In this document: in pieces, positions 43,356 through 50,608 of the stretch
Layout: every line of letters starts with the position of its first letter
How positions within the stretch are numbered: position 1 is the first letter of the stretch
From: UKL13-2 sp038206765
Lineage (GTDB): Bacteria; Pseudomonadota; Gammaproteobacteria; Burkholderiales; Usitatibacteraceae
Length of the DNA stretch: 64,000 bases
Reading direction: 5' to 3'
NCBI GenBank assembly: GCA_038206765.1
Contig: JBBRAM010000020.1
Coordinates: 1-64,000 of the forward strand
Translations under genes and position numbers: made by a program
The notes under the pieces: generated by a model
The model's database searches: none
Told to the model about the DNA's origin: nothing
Seen by the model: only the letters and a program-made list of their open reading frames with translations

Positions 43356-44807
43356 ATGCCCCAGACACTAAACTCCTCAGCTAAATATCCGGCACTTATC
43401 ACCACCGTGGTTGCCGCCCCCGCCTTGGTGCTTGCGTTGCTGCTCGGTTTATTATCAGGCTGCGCGACAGTTGATCCCCACAATCTACTGAGCCGCCAAA
43501 ACCCCGCAGTGCCCAACAGCGACAAGCCCGTACCGGACGTGACGCCCGGCGCCTGGAAGCAGCAGGCGCTCGATTTTGTATGGAACACCGTTAATGAAAA
43601 GTATTACGACCCGAAATTTAACGGGGTTGATTGGCGTGCCGTTCGCGTCCGGTACGAACCAATGTTGAAGGCAGCCGGCAATGATGATGAATACTGGGAA
43701 CTACTCGACAAAATGACCGGCGAGCTAAAGGATTCACATACCCGCGTGAATTCGCCCAACCAAGTCGAGCAGCAGCGCAACAGCGAATCGCATTCGCTGG
43801 GCATTGGTTTTGCCGAATTCGATGGCTCGCTGATGTTGACCAGCGTGCACCCAGAGTCAGACGCCTATTTCGCGGGCGCACGGGTTGGCATGACGATCAA
43901 AACCATCAATGGCGAGGCGGCGCTGCCACTCTATCAGCGCGTGGGCAAGGAAGCCCGCGATTCCTCAACGCCTTGGGCTCGCGCACGCGGTGCGGTGCGC
44001 AAAATTAGTTCAGGCGATGTGGACACCACTGTTTCAATGACCTTTGTTCGCACCGAAGGCAAAGACGCAGGAGGCGAAATCAACGTCACCATGAAACGCC
44101 GTAAATTCAAGACACCCCCGAGTTTTACTAAACGGGTTTTGCCGTCTGGATTTGGCTATGTACGGTTTTCTAACTTCGTGGAGTCGCTGCGCGGCGATGT
44201 AATCGGCGGCATCGATTCAATGAAAGATACACCGGGACTGATTCTGGATTTGCGCGGCAACGGTGGCGGCTCGGCTGCGATGTCGGAAGCACTCATCACG
44301 AAATTTTTAAGCGGCGCGGAAAAGCCAGGCAAGCTACTTACACGCACCGGCAAGCCAGTCAGTTTGTTTTTTATTGAGATAATGAAGATCGAACCCGAAT
44401 TGAAAGGCGACAAAAAAACCGCCTACACCAAGCCGCTCGTGATCCTCACCAACGAAGGCAGCGCATCCGCGTCCGAAATGACCTCAGGCATGCTGCAAGA
44501 GCTTGGCCGCGCCACTGTCGTTGGCGAACGCACCTGCGGCTGTCTACTGGCTTATTTGGGCTACGCCGATGTGCCCGGCGGCGGTTGGCTCGCCTACAGC
44601 GAAGTCGGCTTCGTCTCATCGAAAACGGGTAAGCGCGTGGAAACGGTGGGTGTGATTCCGGATATCGCCGTACCACTGAATCGTGAAGATTATGTGCTCA
44701 ACCGTGATCGGGTGCTGGAAGCAGCCGAGTTATTTTTGAAAAAGAAAACGGATGAAGCAAAGCCTGAAGCAGTCAAAGCTGACCCGGCAAAAACCGCTGC
44801 AAAATAA
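43356..44807 (+). CDS. S41 family lipoprotein peptidase
   Basis: 483 residues from the ATG at 43356, chosen because it gives a lipoprotein signal ending LLSGC with Cys36. The frame itself opens at 43242. A tail-specific-protease N-terminal helix region (about 60-135) is followed by a PDZ-like segment (about 145-235) and the S41 core. The nucleophile Ser lies in EGSASASEMTSG (near 370). Where CtpA-type enzymes have the catalytic Lys (GEKTFGKG), this protein has GERTCGCLL, so it lacks that Lys and may use a Ser/His/Glu arrangement. It is divergent from the peptidase/ABC genes and 16 bases from panE. Confidence 0.87.
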   Translation: MPQTLNSSAKYPALITTVVAAPALVLALLLGLLSGCATVDPHNLLSRQNPAVPNSDKPVPDVTPGAWKQQALDFVWNTVNEKYYDPKFNGVDWRAVRVRYEPMLKAAGNDDEYWELLDKMTGELKDSHTRVNSPNQVEQQRNSESHSLGIGFAEFDGSLMLTSVHPESDAYFAGARVGMTIKTINGEAALPLYQRVGKEARDSSTPWARARGAVRKISSGDVDTTVSMTFVRTEGKDAGGEINVTMKRRKFKTPPSFTKRVLPSGFGYVRFSNFVESLRGDVIGGIDSMKDTPGLILDLRGNGGGSAAMSEALITKFLSGAEKPGKLLTRTGKPVSLFFIEIMKIEPELKGDKKTAYTKPLVILTNEGSASASEMTSGMLQELGRATVVGERTCGCLLAYLGYADVPGGGWLAYSEVGFVSSKTGKRVETVGVIPDIAVPLNREDYVLNRDRVLEAAELFLKKKTDEAKPEAVKADPAKTAAK

Positions 44808-44823
44808 AAAATAGCGAGAAAAT

Positions 44824-45813
44824 ATGAAAATCCTCATTCTTGGCGCAGGCGGGACTGGCGGCTATTTTGGTGGCCGATTGGCGCAAGGCGGCGCGGATGT
44901 CACCTTTCTCGTGCGCGAGCGCCGCGCACAGCAGTTGGCTGACCACGGCCTGCGAATCGAAAGCCCTTCCGACAAAATCACGTTGCCAGTTCAAACGGTA
45001 TTGGCGGCTGATGTGAAGCCAATATTCGATGTCATCATCCTCGCCTGCAAAGCTTATGATTTGGCTTCCAGCATCGAAGCCATCACACCTGCCATGGGTG
45101 AAAACACGTTCGTTGTGCCGCTACTCAACGGTATCGCGCATTTGGATCAGCTCGATACCGCTTTCGGTGCGCTCCGAGTGCTGGGCGGCAGCTGCCAGAT
45201 CGCCGCCACGTTAACACCCGATGGCATCGTTAAATCGATGGCCGATACGCATTTGATTTTGTGGGGCGCCAGAGAAAAATTGCGCGAAGGCGAACATAGG
45301 GCACAACAACAAGCACAACAGCAAGCACAACATCAAACGCAGCAACAAACCATTGCCGCAGCCCTGGGTGATGCATTCGCAAAAACGATTGTGACGTGGA
45401 AAGTGTCTGACAATATCATGCTCGATATGTGGGAGAAAGTTGCCTTCCTCTCCACCCTCGCCGGCATGACTTGCCTGATGCGCGCCAACGTTGGCGAAAT
45501 CCTTGCCACACCCGACGGACGCGCGATCATGACCGAATATGTGCGCACCAGCATGGCGATTGCCACCGCAGAAGGCTACCCACCACGCGCCAATATGGTT
45601 GAGCGATTCGAAAAAATCCTCGATTCAACAGGCTCAACCTTGACGGCATCCATGCTGCGCGATTTGGAAAGTAGCAACCCGGTTGAAGCCGATCATATCG
45701 TTGGTTTTATGCTTGGCAAAGCAAGGCAGCACGGCATTGATGATAGTTTGATTCGCGTCGCTTATACGCATTTGAAGGCGTACGAAATTCGCCGGTGGAA
45801 AAATAAAGGATGA
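44824..45813 (+). CDS. panE: 2-dehydropantoate 2-reductase
   Basis: 329-residue NADPH-dependent reductase that turns ketopantoate into pantoate in coenzyme A synthesis. The nucleotide motif is LGAGGTGGYFGGRLA near the N-terminus. CKAYDLASSIEAI marks the cofactor/substrate groove, and the catalytic Lys lies in MWEKVAF (about 204). A Gln-rich insertion (about 160-176), encoded by a 12-bp tandem repeat, is absent from normal members and sits in a surface loop before the C-terminal helical domain. Paralogues with other oxoacid substrates exist, so the symbol is likely but not certain. Confidence 0.85.
   Translation: MKILILGAGGTGGYFGGRLAQGGADVTFLVRERRAQQLADHGLRIESPSDKITLPVQTVLAADVKPIFDVIILACKAYDLASSIEAITPAMGENTFVVPLLNGIAHLDQLDTAFGALRVLGGSCQIAATLTPDGIVKSMADTHLILWGAREKLREGEHRAQQQAQQQAQHQTQQQTIAAALGDAFAKTIVTWKVSDNIMLDMWEKVAFLSTLAGMTCLMRANVGEILATPDGRAIMTEYVRTSMAIATAEGYPPRANMVERFEKILDSTGSTLTASMLRDLESSNPVEADHIVGFMLGKARQHGIDDSLIRVAYTHLKAYEIRRWKNKG
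45301..45348 (+). repeat. four 12-bp repeats inside panE
   Basis: The consecutive units GCACAACAACAA, GCACAACAGCAA, GCACAACATCAA and ACGCAGCAACAA encode AQQQ, AQQQ, AQHQ and TQQQ. They are in frame and near-identical at the DNA level, suggesting recent slippage. Confidence 0.93.
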
Positions 45814-45859
45814 ACGCAAAAGACCGGGACGCTTGTAGGAGCCGGTCAAATGTCTGAGC

Positions 45860-45958
45860 TGTCACTCCGAACGGGGTTGCGTTAGGAATCTGCTGTTGGC
45901 GGCGATTCGCGACAAAAAAGCAGTTTTCTCAGTCAATGAGACCGTCTTCAGAATGACA
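45860..45958. repeat. degenerate palindromic element of the TGTCATTCCGA type
   Basis: It starts TGTCACTCCGAACGG and continues to AGGAATCTGCT. It ends GAATGACA, giving near-perfect 8-bp terminal inverted repeats. The inner AGCAG / CTGCT pair also matches the common dispersed element TGTCATTCC...AGGAATCTGCT...AGCAGATTCCT...GGAATGACA found in many bacterial genomes. This copy has a decayed right arm. It lies in the gap after panE. Confidence 0.65.
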
Positions 45959-46006
45959 AATTTTGTAGTCTGCGCCAAGGCGCTACACAGACTAACTCTG
46001 CGGAGG

Positions 46007-46453
46007 TTACTTAACCTCATAGCCAACGATCCTAACCATATTCATGGCGCGACAATATTCGATCATCTGTTTCGGCACTGCCTCTTGCTCGAACGGACTT
46101 AGGAAACCACAGCCTTCGGGCCCAAACAATAGAATTCTGTCAGCCAAAGCATGTAATACCGCCTCATGACGAACAGCATTCGCCCCTGCCTCCGCAAACG
46201 GGAACGTACGGTCAAATAGCTTGGTAGGCGCATCTGATTGCCACTTACCCAGCTTCAGCCAGTCGATATTGCTCCCTACAAAGGTCCACTCTCCCTTACG
46301 ATTGACGGTAATACTCTCCACATTGAGACAATCTGTGTCAAACAGTAGGCCGTCCAATAGCCTAAGTGCTAAAGGCCTCCTGTCCGTTGAAATATACATT
46401 CCTGGATTGCGGCGTATTACGCTCATTGCATCGAGAGAATTTGAATCGTCCAT
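46007..46453 (-). CDS. hypothetical protein with a GyrB-like N-terminal motif
   Basis: 148 residues, no signal peptide or membrane span. The N-terminus has SVIRRNPGMYI, similar to the IRKRPGMYIG stretch before the ATPase fold of GyrB/ParE and other GHKL proteins, but no ATP-binding motifs follow in this short protein. The C-terminal half has ANAVRHEAVLHALADRILLF and ends with a basic, hydrophobic strand. It lies 13 bases downstream of the glycosylase gene on the same strand, so it could be co-transcribed. Function unknown. Confidence 0.6.
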   Translation of the reverse strand: MDDSNSLDAMSVIRRNPGMYISTDRRPLALRLLDGLLFDTDCLNVESITVNRKGEWTFVGSNIDWLKLGKWQSDAPTKLFDRTFPFAEAGANAVRHEAVLHALADRILLFGPEGCGFLSPFEQEAVPKQMIEYCRAMNMVRIVGYEVK

Positions 46454-46466
46454 ATAATTAAGTCTT

Positions 46467-47117
46467 TCATTTTTTCCGGAAGGATTTTGCTTGTATCAAC
46501 CGAAAAACATCACAAAAAGTCTCTTCCGTCAGCCGCTTCGTATTCGTATTGTAGCGAGAGCAATGGTAGCTATCGAACAGGGTGTGGCCGGATGCTAATT
46601 CATGTCGGGCGGCGTGGGCGAATTTGGCGCTGCTGGGTTTTAATTTAAACGCCATCAGCACGGCATTGTGAGCGATGAGGCCTAGTGCCAAGATGCGCGT
46701 GGATGCTGGGGTTTGGGCTAGTTCGTGGGCTAAAAAATGGTTACAGGTTTTGATTTCATCTAACGTCGGTTTATTGCCGGGTGGCAGGCATTTGACGGCG
46801 TTGGAGATTCTCGCGCGGTTTAGTTTTAAGCCGTCGCTGACGCTGACCGATTGTGGCTTGGTCGCGTAGCCAAATTTATGCAGGGTTTCGTAGAGGAGAA
46901 TGCCGGCGTGATCGCCGGTGAACGGGCGGCCAGTGGCGTTGGCACCGTGCATGCCGGGAGCCAGACCGACAACGAATAAATCAGGTGCTGGGTCATCACC
47001 GAACGGCGGGACGGGCTTACAAAAATAGGTGGGGTAATCCGTTTTTACATCGTCGAGAAAGGTGGCGAGGCGCGGGCATTGGCGACAGTTTGGGTCGTAG
47101 GATTTGGTCGTTTTCAT
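46467..47117 (-). CDS. uracil-DNA glycosylase, family 5-like (UDGb)
   Basis: 216-residue base-excision repair enzyme that removes uracil or deaminated bases. Motif A, GLAPGMHGANATGRPFTGD, is the UDGb form, which lacks the polar catalytic residue of family 1. The late motif is SYHCSRYNTNT, where most relatives have SYHPSR. Four cysteines fit a 4Fe-4S site: CRQC near the N-terminus, and KCLPPG followed by a Cys 15 residues later. No good ribosome-binding site is visible. It is separated from efp upstream by a strong terminator. Confidence 0.85.
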   Translation of the reverse strand: MKTTKSYDPNCRQCPRLATFLDDVKTDYPTYFCKPVPPFGDDPAPDLFVVGLAPGMHGANATGRPFTGDHAGILLYETLHKFGYATKPQSVSVSDGLKLNRARISNAVKCLPPGNKPTLDEIKTCNHFLAHELAQTPASTRILALGLIAHNAVLMAFKLKPSSAKFAHAARHELASGHTLFDSYHCSRYNTNTKRLTEETFCDVFRLIQAKSFRKK

Positions 47118-47142
47118 GGCGTTATTTTAAATTTATGAAACA

Positions 47143-47170
47143 AAAAGGGCACGGTAAACCGTGCCCTTTT
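47143..47170 (-). terminator. terminator after efp (bidirectional hairpin)
   Basis: The 12-bp perfect stem AAAAGGGCACGG (47143-47154) with CCGTGCCCTTTT (47159-47170), loop TAAA, gives a U-tract on both strands. It closes the minus-strand run that ends with efp, 24 bases past its stop. Confidence 0.92.
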
Positions 47171-47193
47171 CAATTTGCTTGCCGCAAAAATGG

Positions 47194-47748
47194 TTAAACG
47201 CGGCGACGATATTCGCCGGTCCGGGTATCAATCTCAATCTTGTCGCCGTTCTCACAAAACAGTGGCACAGCAACTTCAAAACCGGTCGAAACCAATTTTG
47301 CCGGCTTCATCACTTTGCCGGAAGTATCACCGCGCACAGCAGGATCGGTGCTGATTTCGCGCTCGACAGAGGTTGGCAATTCAATCGAAATCGCTTTGCC
47401 GTCGTAGAACGTAACTTCGCAGGGCATCGCGTCTTCGAGGTAGCTCAAGGCATCGCCCATGTTTTCAGGTTCAACTTCGTATTGATTGTATTCGCCGTCC
47501 ATGAAGACATACATCGGATCTGAGAAGTACGAATAAGTAACTTCTTTTTTCTCGAGCGAAACGACTTCGAATTTATCGTCGGCTTTGTAGACAGTTTCCA
47601 TGCCGGAAGCGGTCAATAAATTTTTGAATTTCATTTTAACAACAGCAGCGCTGCGGCCACCTTTGTTGTACTCGGCTTTTAAAACAACCATCGGATCTTT
47701 GCCGATCATGACGACGTTGCCAGCGCGGAGTTCTTGTGCGATTTTCAT
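47194..47748 (-). CDS. efp: translation elongation factor P
   Basis: 184 residues, the normal length. EF-P binds stalled ribosomes at polyproline stretches. Three beta-barrel domains are recognisable, with a KOW-like N-terminal domain whose loop reads NKGGRSAAV. The tip residue is Arg32 exactly, the site rhamnosylated by EarP in beta- and gammaproteobacteria of this type, rather than the lysine of Escherichia coli. The gene for EarP lies directly upstream. The last domain ends GDKIEIDTRTGEYRRRV, as usual. Confidence 0.96.
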   Translation of the reverse strand: MKIAQELRAGNVVMIGKDPMVVLKAEYNKGGRSAAVVKMKFKNLLTASGMETVYKADDKFEVVSLEKKEVTYSYFSDPMYVFMDGEYNQYEVEPENMGDALSYLEDAMPCEVTFYDGKAISIELPTSVEREISTDPAVRGDTSGKVMKPAKLVSTGFEVAVPLFCENGDKIEIDTRTGEYRRRV

Positions 47749-47839
47749 GGGATTACTTTCAAGCGGTTAAAAATTCGGGATTCAGGATTCTGGAATCTGG
47801 GGTGGGCAACAATGCGTAACGAGGCGCAATGAAGCGCAG

Positions 47840-49192
47840 TTAAGCATGATGCCCTGCAAAGCCGTGAATTTTAGCCGTTTTCGTAATGAAAGTCACCAGC
47901 TGCGTGGCCAAATCAGGCATTTCAGCTAGCCTCGCCGCCCACTTTTGGGCATGCACCGCCAGATGCGGCATTTGAGCCAAAAATGCCTCAAACGCCTCGC
48001 CAATGCTCGTGTTATCTTCATCGTTCCAAGCGCGGTGCAATTCACGCAATGCAGCAGCTGAAACCTCGTCCAACCCATCGCAATACAAATCTAAAAATGC
48101 GTTCAACTTTACCCAGTGGGTCCGTTCGGCTTGCGGGTAAATCAGCCAAATAAACGGCTTGCCCGCCCATTGCGCGCGAACGAAGGAATCTTCACCGCGA
48201 ACGAAGAGAATGTCGTGACTCCAGAGTAGGCTGTCGAATTCGGGCTGGGGCGTGAAGGGAACAATGTTGAGCTGGAACTGACCTAATTCCGCGCTAGCAA
48301 CCGCGCCATGCTTTTTTTGAGACGACAGTGCCGCTTCAGCCTGTTGTGCCAATTCGCCTGCCGGAATGGTGCACCGAACACCGTTGTTTGACCCACTGGC
48401 AACGGCATCAAATGCTTGAAGAAGCCCGCCAGATGCGGCGTTCGCATAACCGAACAGAAAAATTTTTAGTGGCGCTGATGGCGCAACCAGGCTCGGGTTT
48501 TCGCGAATAAAAACGTCCCGTTCGGACAGTAAATTCCGCTCCCGCAACACACCGCCGGTATTGGCGCGAAAGCCGGGGAAAAAGAAATGCTTGGCCAAGC
48601 CCGTTTGCGGATGCGGCGAGGGCAGCAGGTGATGCTCCCCCACCCAGGACTCGGCCGAGAGGTATTCAAGATTGAGCCATACGGGCTTTTGCGGCATTTT
48701 GACCATCGCGCTTAGGTACGAAGTCGGAAGCTCGCACGCAAACGCCTCGATGGCCGACTGAGCGGGTTCCAGCGTGCTGGTTTCTTGCCAAGCTATGACG
48801 TGAATGCCGCCAATTTGTTGCCTGGTCAGGCCGGGATCAATTTCCGGTGCCAGCTTTTGAAAACTGGCGAGATCATCGACGATCAACCGAACAGCAATCC
48901 CAAACTCGTTCGACAGCTGCCTTGCAAGCCGCCAAGTGACGCCGATATCGCCAAAATTATCAACGACGCGGCAGAATATGTCGCAGGTGATGCGCGACGA
49001 TGGAAACTCCGGGGGCAACTTCGGCGGCAACTCCGGGCGCAACTCCGAGGGCAGCTCCGGGGACAACTGCGGCGACACCTCAGGCGATAACGTAGGCCGT
49101 GGGGTGGTCCCGAAAGCAGGCCTTAATTCAGGAGCCAATTTAGGCGACCATTTCCGCCAATGTACGGCAGGCTTCCCAGTACCGCGCATCAT
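47840..49192 (-). CDS. earP: EF-P arginine rhamnosyltransferase EarP, with a tetrapeptide-repeat N-terminus
   Basis: 450 residues against about 380 for typical EarP, which adds rhamnose from dTDP-rhamnose to EF-P Arg32. The family start, CDIFCRVVDNFGDIGVTW, begins at residue 70 with catalytic Asp78 and Asp82. The GT-B fold follows, with LFVRGEDSFVRAQWAGKPF near the C-terminus. The first 67 residues are not part of the family: a basic start, then seven ELPx/ELRP-like repeats. The ATG at 49192 lies inside nagZ, overlapping it by 53 bases. A GTG within the repeat is an alternative start. The target efp is next downstream. Confidence 0.92.
   Translation of the reverse strand: MMRGTGKPAVHWRKWSPKLAPELRPAFGTTPRPTLSPEVSPQLSPELPSELRPELPPKLPPEFPSSRITCDIFCRVVDNFGDIGVTWRLARQLSNEFGIAVRLIVDDLASFQKLAPEIDPGLTRQQIGGIHVIAWQETSTLEPAQSAIEAFACELPTSYLSAMVKMPQKPVWLNLEYLSAESWVGEHHLLPSPHPQTGLAKHFFFPGFRANTGGVLRERNLLSERDVFIRENPSLVAPSAPLKIFLFGYANAASGGLLQAFDAVASGSNNGVRCTIPAGELAQQAEAALSSQKKHGAVASAELGQFQLNIVPFTPQPEFDSLLWSHDILFVRGEDSFVRAQWAGKPFIWLIYPQAERTHWVKLNAFLDLYCDGLDEVSAAALRELHRAWNDEDNTSIGEAFEAFLAQMPHLAVHAQKWAARLAEMPDLATQLVTFITKTAKIHGFAGHHA
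49005..49088 (-). repeat. seven 12-bp repeats at the 5' end of earP
   Basis: Seven units in a row on the plus strand: AACTCCGGGGGC, AACTTCGGCGGC, AACTCCGGGCGC, AACTCCGAGGGC, AGCTCCGGGGAC, AACTGCGGCGAC, ACCTCAGGCGAT. They keep the earP frame open on the minus strand and encode Pro/Glu/Leu tetrapeptides. Confidence 0.93.
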
Positions 49193-50174
49193 CTGCCAAT
49201 GCCACGCCGCTCACCCGCGCCCGCATCCGCGCCACCCGTTCGGCCGTCTCGGGCGTGGCGCGATGGCCGCGATCCCACAACCCGTTCAACAATTCATCGC
49301 ACCGCGCCGGGTCATTGCACAACAACACCATGGTGCAGCCTGCATTCAGCGCCGCCTCCGCCCGCGCCACCACACCACCCGCCACCGACGCTGCCTCCAT
49401 TGTCAAATCATCGGAAAAAATCACCCCGTTAAAACCAAATTCGCCGCGTAGTTTTTGTTGCAGCCAAAATGGTGAAAAGCCGCCGGGATTACGATCGACG
49501 TTTTCATAAATCACATGCGCTGGCATGACCGAGTCGAGCTCACCCGCCAGCTCGCGAAACGGCACAATATCGTCGGCTTCAATTGCGGCCAATGAGCGTT
49601 CATCCCGGGGGATTTCATGGTGCGAATCCGCTTTGACATAGCCGTGGCCCGGAAAATGTTTGCCGCAACTCGCCACACCTGCCGCACGCATTCCATTCAT
49701 CAGCGCCCGCGCCAAGGCGGTGACAGCCAATGGCGAGCGATTGAGCGAGCGATTGCCGATCACACCACTTTCGCCCCAATCCAAATCGAGCACCGGCGCG
49801 AAAGTGAAATCAACCCCGTGGGCGGCAAGTTCGGAGCCCATGATGGTGCCGCAAGCCTCCGCCAACTTTGTCCCGTCGGCGGCTGATTTTGCCCAGACTT
49901 CGCCGATGGTACGCATGGGCGGAATGATCGTAAAGCCATCGCGAAAGCGTTGTACTCGGCCGCCTTCATGATCGACCGCAATTGGCAGCGATGGCTCACG
50001 GAGCGCATGGATACTGGCCGTTAGCGCTTTTAGCTGTTCCGGTGATTGGTAATTTCGGGCGAATAGAATCACCCCGCCGATTAGCGGATGTTGTAATCGC
50101 TTGATGTCGTCGTCGGTCAAAGCAAGGGCAACAACGTCCGCCATGACGCAACCTAAAGGCATATTCATATTCAT
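49140..50174 (-). CDS. nagZ: beta-N-acetylhexosaminidase NagZ
   Basis: 344-residue family 3 glycoside hydrolase that removes GlcNAc from anhydromuropeptides in cytosolic cell-wall recycling. Motifs are GVILFARNYQSPEQL, IAVDHEGGRVQRF, the catalytic loop KHFPGHGYVKADSHHEIP with its Asp-His dyad, and the nucleophile Asp in FSDDLTMEAA. No signal peptide, as expected. Its 3' end overlaps the extended 5' end of earP. Upstream comes acpS after a gap of about 50 bases. Confidence 0.94.
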   Translation of the reverse strand: MNMNMPLGCVMADVVALALTDDDIKRLQHPLIGGVILFARNYQSPEQLKALTASIHALREPSLPIAVDHEGGRVQRFRDGFTIIPPMRTIGEVWAKSAADGTKLAEACGTIMGSELAAHGVDFTFAPVLDLDWGESGVIGNRSLNRSPLAVTALARALMNGMRAAGVASCGKHFPGHGYVKADSHHEIPRDERSLAAIEADDIVPFRELAGELDSVMPAHVIYENVDRNPGGFSPFWLQQKLRGEFGFNGVIFSDDLTMEAASVAGGVVARAEAALNAGCTMVLLCNDPARCDELLNGLWDRGHRATPETAERVARMRARVSGVALADDARYWEACRTLAEMVA

Positions 50175-50227
50175 TGTTTCTCGCCGATGCTTTTACGTTA
50201 AATTTTTTAAATTCTTCTACGATTTTT

Positions 50228-50608
50228 CTAAAGTTTTTCTAACACGACATACGCAATCGCATATTCAGCCTCGTCTGAAATCGACACATGCATCGCTGAA
50301 ACGCCGCGTGCAGCAAGGCGTGCAGCCAATTCGGCTGACGGCGCAATCATTGGCTTGCCCACCGCATCGTGCGAGACGGCTACATCGTGTAACGAAACGT
50401 CGGCGCCAATGCCGGTGCCGAACGCTTTTGAAAACGCCTCTTTTACAGCGAAGCGTTTGGCCAAGAACCGCACAGGCTGGCCGTTTCCGGCATATTCCGC
50501 GACTTCAGTTGTGTTTAAAATCCGGCGCAAAAAGCGATCACCAAATTTGGCAAGTGATTCCTCAATGCGTTTAATGCAAACGATGTCGGTACCGATACCG
50601 TAGATCAT
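50228..50608 (-). CDS. acpS: holo-[acyl-carrier-protein] synthase
   Basis: 126 residues, the usual size. It transfers 4'-phosphopantetheine from CoA to apo-ACP. The metal-binding Asp8 lies in YGIGTDIVCI and the Glu in FAVKEAFSKAFGTG, the two family signatures. The ATG abuts the pdxJ stop (TAAATG), so the pair is translationally coupled, as is common in proteobacteria. Confidence 0.95.
   Translation of the reverse strand: MIYGIGTDIVCIKRIEESLAKFGDRFLRRILNTTEVAEYAGNGQPVRFLAKRFAVKEAFSKAFGTGIGADVSLHDVAVSHDAVGKPMIAPSAELAARLAARGVSAMHVSISDEAEYAIAYVVLEKL

Noticed and set aside
48936..49451. Plus-strand frame giving a Gly/Asn/Ser repeat protein
   Set aside because: It is a shadow of the earP 12-bp repeats and of nagZ, both well supported on the minus strand.
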